8,674 nucleotides of DNA from Verrucomicrobiota bacterium (lineage in GTDB: Bacteria; Verrucomicrobiota; Verrucomicrobiia; Limisphaerales; JADLHS01), in NCBI GenBank assembly GCA_004297495.1, contig SCTL01000666.1, forward strand, positions 1 through 8,674, in the 5' to 3' direction. Under the pieces are notes generated by a model. That model was not told the DNA's origin. It did not search any database and saw nothing but the letters and a program-made list of their open reading frames with translations. Numbering within the stretch: position 1 is the stretch's first letter; each line of letters opens with the position of its first letter. This document shows positions 1-6,600 of the stretch, piece by piece. The translations under genes were made by a program, and so were the position numbers.

Positions 1-66
1 TCGGTCGTGGGCTTGGTGACGATTCCGCTGTGGATTCGGTTTGGGCTGAAGTTCGTGGGGTTGTGA
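1..66 (+). CDS. C-terminal end of a hydrophobic, probably membrane, protein (partial)
   Basis: Frame 1 is open from the window edge to a TGA at 64-66 and encodes 21 residues ending in WIRFGLKFVGL. The peptide is hydrophobic with a few basic residues, as in the last transmembrane helix and short tail of a permease. The pattern VTIPLW resembles the end of AEC-type (auxin efflux carrier-like) permeases, but 21 residues are far too few to assign a family. It converges on the small minus-strand gene ending at 96, leaving a 29-bp gap. It could also be a chance open frame at the edge of the window. Confidence 0.4.
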   Translation, partial: SVVGLVTIPLWIRFGLKFVGL

Positions 67-76
67 TTCAGAACTT

Positions 77-99
77 GTGACGGACGCTTTAGGCGTCAC
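77..99. terminator. Small hairpin between convergent gene ends, possible terminator
   Basis: GTGACG (77-82) is complementary to CGTCAC (94-99), and nested inside is a perfect GACGC (83-87) / GCGTC (93-97) stem with a 5-base loop. It overlaps the stop codon of the small minus-strand gene (96-98) and lies just after the plus-strand stop at 66, the usual place for a shared terminator. There is no real T-tract on either side, only a loosely T-rich stretch on the plus strand, so the role is uncertain. Confidence 0.3.
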
Positions 100-449
100 G
101 GGCTGTTTGTTTGCGTGGACAGCGCCATGACGATTTCATTTGAGAGCGCCGTGCGGAGGTCTTGCCCGGAAAGTTTTCGAATGGGCGAATTCTCTCCGAA
201 CACAATTTTGATAGTTTGCCCCTGAGAAGTGGCGATATCAAAGCCGAATTCTTCCAGGGTCACGTCGGCATTATGCCATGCGGTTTGGATGCGAACATTT
301 TCCAATGAAGCGAGCGCATTGCTGACCGTGTTGAATTGGCCGTAGTAACCGAAAGTGAATCCGTGGTTTCTAGCCGAGTCCCAATGATAACAGAGAATCA
401 ACGCGACAAGCGCAGCGATGCAAACAGCGAGAAGCAGCAACGTTTTCAC
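96..449 (-). CDS. Small membrane-anchored protein of unknown function
   Basis: The gene encodes 117 residues from a GTG start (447-449); a weak purine-rich AAAGAA lies just upstream. Residues 1-20 are a Lys followed by a continuous hydrophobic stretch (LLLLAVCIAALVALILC), which suggests a signal anchor or uncleaved signal peptide. A Cys lies at the end of this stretch, but the surrounding residues are not a convincing lipobox. The remaining roughly 95 residues are polar and should face the periplasm; no enzyme motif is visible. It starts 30 bp after the stop of the CobA-HemD gene on the same strand, so co-transcription is likely, but that does not show a role in tetrapyrrole synthesis. I do not recognise the family. 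The coherent signal-anchor and soluble layout argues that it is a real gene. Confidence 0.6.
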   Translation of the reverse strand: MKTLLLLAVCIAALVALILCYHWDSARNHGFTFGYYGQFNTVSNALASLENVRIQTAWHNADVTLEEFGFDIATSQGQTIKIVFGENSPIRKLSGQDLRTALSNEIVMALSTQTNSP

Positions 450-479
450 TATTCTTTGACAACCAAGCTCGCGCTCTGC

Positions 480-1994
480 TCACTGTTTGCCGGCTTTCAG
501 AACACTCGCCACCAAACCCTCCATCGTGTGCTCCTTTGCTTCGATGGCGGGCGTGAGTTGCAAAGCGGTGAGAGCTTTCGTGGTTTCCGGGCCGATGCTG
601 GCGAGTTTGGTTTGCGGAAATTTTTTCAACAGCGCCGGCAGATTGAAACGCGCGTGAAAATTTTCCACCGTTGAGCCGCTGGTGAACGTGATCCAGTCGG
701 CACTGGTTTCAAGCAGGCGCGCGTCCACGGCGGCGTTAGGTTCGCCATCAACGGTGCGATAAACCGGAATGTCGTCCACAATCGCGCCGAGTTCTTCGAG
801 CGCCTGCGGCAGATCGGGATTCGCGAACTCGGCGCGGAAGAGGCACATCTTCACGTTCTCGATGTTCTGATATTTCTTGAACGCGCCGGCGATTTTTTTG
901 CCGATGGCTTCCTCGGGCATCAAGTCCACTTGCAGATGCAACTCGCGCAGCTTGGCCGCCGTGCCCGGGCCGACGGCGGCAATGCGCGCGCCGCCGATGT
1001 CGCGCAGGTCGTGATGCGCGCGGAAGAAAACGTCGAAGAACGCCTTCACGCCGTTCGGGCTGGTGAAGACGAGCCACTCGTACGTGCCCAATTCGAGCAA
1101 CGCGTCCTTGAAGCTTTCGTGCTGACTGGGCGGGCCGATTTTGATGCAGGGAATCTCGATGACTTCCGCGCCGAGTTCGCGCAAAGGCCGCGCCAGCTCG
1201 TCCGCCTGCGCGCGCGCGCGGGTGACGACGATGCGCTGGCCGAAAAGCGGGCGACGCTCGAACCAGTTCAGTTTGTCGCGCAGTTTCACGACGTCGCCGA
1301 TGATCGTGATGGCGGGCGGGCGGATGTTTTGCTTTTGCGCGAGTTGCTCAATCGTGCCGAGCGTGCCGGCGAAGGAACGTTGGCGACCGGTCGTGCCGCG
1401 CTCGATGATGGCCACGGGTATTTCGCGCGACACGCCGCGCGCGAGCAGGGCCTGCGTGAGTTCGTGCAGATGCGTGACGCCCATCAAGATGACTTTCGTG
1501 CCGGTGGTGCGGGCGATCTGGTCGAAGTCGAGGCTGCTGGTGGTTTTGCCTTCGCCTTCATGGCCGGTGAAGACGGTGAAGTTCGAGGTGTGATCTCGGT
1601 GCGTGAGCGGAATGCCGGCGTAGTTCGGCACGGCGCTGATGGACGAAACGCCGGGAACGACCTCGAAGGGAATTCTTGCCGCCGCGAGCGCTTCGGCTTC
1701 TTCGCCGCCGCGACCGAAGATGTAAGGATCGCCGCCCTTGAGCCGGACGACGCATTTGCCTTCGCGCGCTTTGGCGATCATCAACTGGTTCAGTTCTTCC
1801 TGCGAAACGTCCTGCCGTTTGCCACGCGAGATAAATTCAGCCGTTGTCGGCGCGAAGCGGAGCAGGTCGGGGTTCGCCAGCAAATCGTAAATCACCACAT
1901 CGGCGCGCTGGAGCAATTCCGCGCCGCGCAGGGTAAGCAAGCCGGCGTCGCCCGGGCCGGCGCCGACGAGATAAACGGTTCCCAATTTTTTCAT
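480..1994 (-). CDS. cobA-hemD: Fused uroporphyrinogen-III C-methyltransferase / uroporphyrinogen-III synthase
   Basis: This is a 504-residue cytoplasmic bifunctional enzyme. Residues 5-245 are the SAM-dependent methyltransferase (CobA/SUMT), which methylates uroporphyrinogen III twice to give precorrin-2 for siroheme or cobalamin. The SAM-site loop GAGPGD is at 11-16, VVRLKGGDPYIFGRGGEE at 82-99, and VPGVSS at 113-118. Residues 252-500 are uroporphyrinogen-III synthase (HemD), which cyclises hydroxymethylbilane; signatures are VVTRA (256-260), FTSPNGVKAFF (310-320), AVGPGT (340-345) and ITFTSGSTVENF (435-446). The fusion is known in several phyla. The frame is open further upstream to an ATG at 2084, but those 30 codons run through the repeat and lack homology, so the ATG at 1994 (MKKLGTVYLVGAGPGD) is chosen. 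No clear Shine-Dalgarno is seen. It lies downstream of tRNA-Lys on the same strand. Confidence 0.93.
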   Translation of the reverse strand: MKKLGTVYLVGAGPGDAGLLTLRGAELLQRADVVIYDLLANPDLLRFAPTTAEFISRGKRQDVSQEELNQLMIAKAREGKCVVRLKGGDPYIFGRGGEEAEALAAARIPFEVVPGVSSISAVPNYAGIPLTHRDHTSNFTVFTGHEGEGKTTSSLDFDQIARTTGTKVILMGVTHLHELTQALLARGVSREIPVAIIERGTTGRQRSFAGTLGTIEQLAQKQNIRPPAITIIGDVVKLRDKLNWFERRPLFGQRIVVTRARAQADELARPLRELGAEVIEIPCIKIGPPSQHESFKDALLELGTYEWLVFTSPNGVKAFFDVFFRAHHDLRDIGGARIAAVGPGTAAKLRELHLQVDLMPEEAIGKKIAGAFKKYQNIENVKMCLFRAEFANPDLPQALEELGAIVDDIPVYRTVDGEPNAAVDARLLETSADWITFTSGSTVENFHARFNLPALLKKFPQTKLASIGPETTKALTALQLTPAIEAKEHTMEGLVASVLKAGKQ

Positions 1995-2065
1995 CGGCGG
2001 AAATGCTAACGGAGAAACGGCGCGAGGGGAAAGCAAAGAGCGACGGGAGGTTTTTTTCAGGAAGG

Positions 2066-2152
2066 AACATTCAACATTCAACATTCAAGATCGAACATCC
2101 AATGCCTGCCGTTCAATCTGCATTGGTTGTTGGAAGTTCGATGTTGAATGTT
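2066..2152. repeat. Imperfect inverted repeat with a heptamer tandem array
   Basis: AACATTC is repeated three times in tandem at 2066-2086. The whole block folds into a long imperfect hairpin. CCAATGC (2099-2105) pairs with GCATTGG (2120-2126), ATCGAAC (2090-2096) with GTTCGAT (2136-2142), and AACATTCAAC (2066-2075, or the register 7 bp later) with GTTGAATGTT (2143-2152). It fills the gap between the tRNA 3' end and the cobA-hemD start. I recall similar intergenic repeats from Verrucomicrobia and Planctomycetes, but copy number cannot be tested in this window. A role as transcript spacer or 3' structure is possible. It lacks the T-tract of an intrinsic terminator. Confidence 0.7.
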
Positions 2153-2175
2153 TCCACGGGCTGAGGGAGAAGAGT

Positions 2176-2251
<76 letters not shown>

Positions 2252-2267
2252 CACCAAACGGACGCGT

Positions 2268-2296
2268 AGCATCGGAATCCAGCGGCGTTTTGTCAA
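2268..2296 (-). promoter_or_regulatory. Sigma-70-type promoter of tRNA-Lys
   Basis: On the minus strand a perfect TTGACA (2296-2291) is followed after exactly 17 bp by GATGCT (2273-2268), a 3-of-6 match to TATAAT. Transcription would start near 2261, about 10 nt before the tRNA 5' end at 2251. The consensus -35, ideal spacing and position make it convincing despite the weak -10. Confidence 0.65.
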
Positions 2297-2380
2297 TCTT
2301 CTGGTTGCATCTTTTTGGTTTCAGTCCGAATTTTCGGGGCGATGAAGTTGCCGGAGATTCGGGCAAGGGCATCGCGCGCG

Positions 2381-2409
2381 TTGACTTGTCGCGGGTCTGT
2401 CCGTAGCCT
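2381..2409 (+). promoter_or_regulatory. Candidate promoter of the zinc-ribbon protein gene
   Basis: TTGACT (2381-2386), a 5-of-6 match to the -35 consensus, is followed after 17 bp by TAGCCT (2404-2409), a 3-of-6 match to the -10. Initiation near 2416 would give a leader of about 20 nt before the ATG at 2437. It is divergent from the tRNA-Lys promoter, and the roughly 85 bp between the two -35 boxes hold no clear operator. Confidence 0.5.
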
Positions 2410-2436
2410 GCGGAGCATCAACGAAAGTATCGAACA

Positions 2437-3165
2437 ATGCTGGACACGATTGAGAAGCTGCTGATTTTACAGGAGCGCGACCGGAATTTGCAACGGGTGC
2501 GCGCCGAGCTTGGGAACATTGAGCCCGAGCGACGGATGTTCAAGGCCAAGGAAGCCGGCGCGGTGACCGGACTCGAAGCGACCAAGCAACTGGTGCGGCA
2601 GATTGAATCGGACCGCAAACGGCTCGAACTGGACGTGGAGGCGAAAAAATCGCAGATCGAGCGTTACGCGAACCAGCAACTCCAGACGCGCAAGAACGAG
2701 GAATACAAGGCGCTGGCGCACGAGATCGAGACGTGCAAGGCGGACATCGCGAAGATCGAGGACCAGGAGATCGAATTGATGGAGCGCGCGGAGGCGGCGC
2801 AGAAGGAAATGGCCCGGCAGTCGCGCGAAGCCGAGGCGGCGAAGAAGTTGGTCGCGGATCAAGTGGCGCAGTTGAACCAGCGCGAGGAAAATTTGCGGAA
2901 GGAACTGGCCGAACTGGAGAGCAATCGCGAGCAACTGGCGGCGGCGGTGGAGGAGGGCGCGCGCGTGCGGTACGAGCGGTTGTTCAAGAGCAAAGGCGGC
3001 AACGTGATCGTGGGCATCGAACACGGCGTGTGCGGCGGTTGTCACATGAAGTTGCCGGCGCAGATTTTGTTGAGTTGTCGCGCGGAACAAGAGGTGATCA
3101 CGTGCAGCAATTGCAGCCGGATTCTTTATTACACGCGGGACATGAATCTGGCGGCGACGGAGTGA
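2437..3165 (+). CDS. C4-type zinc-ribbon coiled-coil protein (zf-RING_7 / CT398 family)
   Basis: The protein has 242 residues, typical for the family. Residues 1-180 are highly charged (Glu, Lys, Arg, Gln, Ala) with heptad patterning and few prolines or glycines, so they should form a long helical hairpin coiled coil. The C-terminal domain holds a zinc ribbon with two CxxC pairs: C199/C202 (GVCGGCHM) and C223/C226 (ITCSNCSRILYY). This matches the bacterial C4-type zinc-ribbon family (Pfam zf-RING_7, formerly DUF164). Its chlamydial member CT398/CdsZ was reported to bind sigma-54 and type III secretion parts; most others have no known function. The ATG at 2437 is the first in frame and lies about 20 nt after the predicted transcription start; only a weak GAAAG precedes it. 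In many genomes this gene neighbours a Nif3-like gene and rnpB. Here rnpB follows, but no nif3 is present. Confidence 0.9.
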   Translation: MLDTIEKLLILQERDRNLQRVRAELGNIEPERRMFKAKEAGAVTGLEATKQLVRQIESDRKRLELDVEAKKSQIERYANQQLQTRKNEEYKALAHEIETCKADIAKIEDQEIELMERAEAAQKEMARQSREAEAAKKLVADQVAQLNQREENLRKELAELESNREQLAAAVEEGARVRYERLFKSKGGNVIVGIEHGVCGGCHMKLPAQILLSCRAEQEVITCSNCSRILYYTRDMNLAATE

Positions 3166-3208
3166 TGCGGAGTTGAGAGTTGAAGGTTGAGAGTTGAGAG
3201 ACTCCGCA
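3166..3208. repeat. Four heptamer tandem repeats inside an 8-bp inverted repeat
   Basis: Directly after the zinc-ribbon stop codon, TGCGGAGT (3166-3173) is perfectly complementary to ACTCCGCA (3201-3208). The interior is a 7-bp tandem array, GTTGAGA-GTTGAAG-GTTGAGA-GTTGAGA (3172-3199), overlapping the left arm by two bases. The hairpin separates the zinc-ribbon gene from the rnpB promoter and might end or stabilise that transcript. It has a long loop and no T-tract, so it is not a standard intrinsic terminator. Confidence 0.6.
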
Positions 3209-3210
3209 AC

Positions 3211-3239
3211 TTGCCTCGTTCGTGATTTCAGAGTAATCT
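3211..3239 (+). promoter_or_regulatory. Candidate rnpB promoter
   Basis: TTGCCT (3211-3216), 4 of 6 to the -35 consensus, is followed after 17 bp by TAATCT (3234-3239), 3 of 6 to the -10. Initiation about 7 nt further on falls at 3246, the first base of the P1 helix deduced independently from base pairing. That agreement is the main support. Confidence 0.5.
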
Positions 3240-3243
3240 CCCA

Positions 3244-3650
3244 GCGGTTCTGGAAGGGCGGAGAATCGCTCTCCTTCGGGAGGGAGGAAAGTCCGAACTC
3301 CATAGGGCGTGATGCCGCGTAACTCAGCCTTCGCTGGTTGAGATACACGCGGGCGGTGACGGCGCGAGTCGTCCCGACGGAAAGTGCCACAGAGAAGATA
3401 CCGCCATCGGTGCTCGTTCGGGCCGATGGTAAGGGTGAAAAGGTGGGGTAAGAGCCCACCGCGCGAAGCGCAAGCGACGCGGCACGGAAAACCCCATCAG
3501 GTGCAAGGCCAAATAGGAAACCGAGGAGCGGCCCGCTCCGCGCCCCGTGAAAGCGGGACAGGTTTCGGGTATGGCTGCTCAGACAAATGATTCTCTCCGG
3601 CTCGCAAGAGTTGCAGACAGAATTCGGCTTACAGCCCTTTCAGAACCACG
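3244..3650 (+). ncRNA. rnpB: RNase P RNA, bacterial type A
   Basis: This is the catalytic RNA of RNase P, which removes 5' leaders from precursor tRNAs. The conserved blocks appear in order: GAGGAAAGTCC near 3284-3294, GACGGAAAGTGCCACAGAGA from 3376 (continuing AAGATACCGCC), AAGGGTGAAAAGGTGGGG from 3431, GCAAGGCCAAATAGG near 3503-3517, and ACAGAATTCGGCTTACAG near 3617-3634. The ends come from helix P1: the 14 bases at 3246-3259 pair with 3634-3647 with a single G-T wobble. About 405 nt is a normal length. In the L15 region the sequence at 3481-3492 reads GGCACGGAAAAC, where E. coli has GGCACGGTAAAC; the GGU that pairs with the tRNA 3' end is therefore GGA here. It is convergent with the protease gene, with 22 bp between the RNA 3' end and the protease stop codon. 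Confidence 0.96.
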
Positions 3651-3672
3651 AATTTCAGATTGCCCCGGGCGC

Positions 3673-6600
3673 TCACGGCCCGAGCCGCGCGCGATAGAAG
3701 CGCGCGGGCTTGCCCAATCCTTGCGAGTCTTGGAACAGCACGCTGCCGTTCTGATTGCTCACACTCAAGGCATCACTCCATTGCGACAAGTTCGAGGACG
3801 TCTGAATCGTGTAGAGATCGCCGGCCGTGCCGCTCAACGTGAAGCGCGGCGTGCCGTTGGAAAATTGCAGCACCGGATTCAGCAACGGTCGCACGCTGAC
3901 CACCAGACTTGCCGGCGCGCTGGTTACGCTGCCGCCGCTGTTGTTGATGGTCACGTCGTAGAGACCCGCCTGCGCGGCGAGGACGTTGCTGAGCGTGAAG
4001 CTTTCGGTGATGGCACCCGTGATCGCCGCTGAGTTCAACCGCCACTGGCAGGTGCGCGGCGAACTGCCCGAGACGCCGACGTTGAATTGCACGCTGCTGC
4101 CTTCGAGCACGCGCTGCGATTGCGGCTGCGCCACGATGGCCGGCGGCACGAAGAGTTGGTTGGTGGAATAACTCCAGCGCACCGCGTCGGCGGCGACGTT
4201 CTTGTTGCCGGCGCCGGCGTTGTTGGCGATGCGGACGTAGCCGTTCGTGCCGGCATTGAACTGCACGCCGCTGGCGAGCAATTGCCAGCCGCCGCTGCCG
4301 GAGGTTTCGTTCAGGTTCAACGTGAAGTTCGTGAGGCTGCCGGAAATCAAACACGGCACCGCCGACCCTCCGCGTGTGATCGTGGGAAACCAAAGATACA
4401 AATCATACGTGCCCGCCGTGCCGAGTGTCGGCGTGAACGTGGCCGTGGCCGTGGCGCTGCCGCTGACGGACGCAGCGGTGCGATCGTCCGCGCCGTATTT
4501 GTCCGACGCAGCGGTGTCGGTAGCCCAGGTACCGGTGAACGCGGCCTGCGGATTGTCCACGATCAAATCGGGCACGGGCGAAGCGAAATTAGCGGTGAAG
4601 TTCAGGTTCGTCGTGATACTCACGATCAACGGGTTGTTTGTTCCGCTCGCATCACCAGTCCAACCGCTGAAGGGGAACGAGGAAGTCGAAGCGGCTGTGA
4701 CGGTGACGAGCGAGTTCGGCGCGTAACTGGTTTGATCCGGCAATTTTGCCACGGTGCCGCCGCTGCCGGCTGTGACTGTGAGCGTGTAATTGACCGTGAG
4801 CGTTGCCACCGCACTCGTGACCGAGCCAAGACTGTTGGTGACGACGACGAGATAATTTCCCGCGTCCGCGGCCTGCGCGTTGACGCGCGCGTAGCTGCTC
4901 AAATTCGCGCCGGGAATGTTCGTGCCGTTGCAGCGCCATTGATACGCGAGCGGCACGGTGCCGGTGGCCGTGACCGTGAACGTGGCGGTGCTGCCGCCAA
5001 TGACCGTCTGACTTGCGGGCGGCGTGGTGATGACCGGAGGCGTGTTGACCGACAACACGGCGTTCGCGCTGGTGGCGGTGCCGTAGAGATTGCTGACCAC
5101 GACGGAGTAATTTCCCGCGTTCGTGGCTTGCACGTTGGACTTCGTGTAGCTGCTCGAAGTTGCGCCGGAAATGTTCGCGCCGTTGAAGCGCCATTGATAC
5201 GAGAGCGGGGTCGCGCCGCTGGCGACCACGCTGAAGGTGACGGACGCGCCGGGATTCACCGTTTGACCCACGGGCTGCGTCGTGATCGTCGGCGCGGACG
5301 TACTCACCGGAGTGGCGAGGAGATTTTTATCCGTTTGATCCGGCCCGACGCTGACGGTGTTGGTGAAATTGCTGGGTGTGAAAGCGAAACCATACAACGT
5401 GCCGCTCACCGTGTAAGCGCCGGCGGGCAGACCGACGATGGCGTAATTGCCGTCGCTGTCCGTGTAGCCCAGGCGCGCGGAAGTCACCGACGCGCGCACG
5501 CCTTCCACGGGCGCGCTCCCGTCCGTGATATTGCCGGTGATGCGATAAGTCGTGGGCGAACCCACGCGCACGATCACCCATTTGCTCGCCACGCCGCCTT
5601 TCATGTCGCTGACCACGCAGCGCACGAGGTAATCACCCGCAGTCGTCCAGCTTTTGCCAGCGGTGGGACTGTTCGTGCCAAAGGAATAGGAGGAAGATTC
5701 GCCGAACTCCCAATAGTAGGCCAGCGGATCGCCGTCGGCGTCGGTCGCGTTGGCGGCGAACGTCACGCCGGCGCCCGTGACCACGTTGGTGGCGCTCACG
5801 GTGAGGTCGAGTGTCGGCGAATGGTTTCCGGCGAACGACCCGAGATTCACGACGACATCCAGTGACTCGGGCGTGGTGCCGCCTTTGCCCACGGGTGTGA
5901 TGTGGATTCCCGATGCTGAGTCCGAGTAAGTGCGACCGATGACGATGGCGGAATCATTCTTTGCGTCACTTGTGCCCGGCGTGAAGTCGAGCAATTGACT
6001 CTTGTTGTTGCCGGACGCGCCCCAGCGCAGGCCCGCGCCGCTCATCAGCCATTTGTTGCTCGTGAACTTCTGGCGGAACTCGACCCAGTAATTCGTCGTG
6101 CCGCTCTTGACGATCTTCAATCCGCGCAAGCCGGTGGAGTTGGTGTTGTCGTGACAGGCGATGCGATACGTGCCGTTGCTCGTGGCGGTGACGATTTCAT
6201 TTGTGGTCAGCCAGTTCAAGTAAGCCTTGTTACGCGCGTTGAAATGATTATTGCCCGCGCTGGCCGAGCCCATGGTGTCGAAACTGTCGCCGTACTCCAC
6301 GCTCGTGCCCGGGCCGAAGATGCTCGCACCGCCGGTGTCCCAGTAATTCGCGTGGTTCAACCCGTAATTGTGGCCCAGTTCATGGCCTGCAACGCCGGTG
6401 CTGAAACTGTTCCGCAACCACGCGCCGGACGCGCCGACGTAGCCGAGACCCGCCCACGTCCAGCCGCTCACCGCGCCGAAGCAGATCACGTCGAGATTGT
6501 AGTTCGCCAGCGTGTAGCCCGCGGCGGTGGCGGCGTTGCGCGCGTCGGTGCGAAGCTGGTTGTAGTAATCGTTCGTGCCGTAATACGCGCCCGGCTGCGG

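Noticed and set aside
930..2009. Long plus-strand open frame opposite cobA-hemD
   Set aside because: It is rich in Arg, Ala, Asp and Glu with no domain pattern, as expected from the antisense of GC-rich coding DNA.
1995..2084. Upstream extension of cobA-hemD to an ATG at 2084
   Set aside because: The extra 30 codons run through the inverted repeat and have no methyltransferase homology; the family N-terminus fits the ATG at 1994.
2326..2337. Palindrome CCGAA-TT-TTCGG between the divergent tRNA and zinc-ribbon promoters
   Set aside because: Five-base arms are common by chance, and it lies outside both promoter cores, so an operator cannot be supported.
3324..3590. Short open frames on both strands within rnpB
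   Set aside because: They overlap conserved RNase P RNA blocks and encode nothing recognisable.
4087..5865. 592-codon plus-strand open frame opposite the protease
   Set aside because: Arg/Gly/Ala/His-rich composition and no motif; the minus strand has clear catalytic and Ig-like domains over the same DNA.
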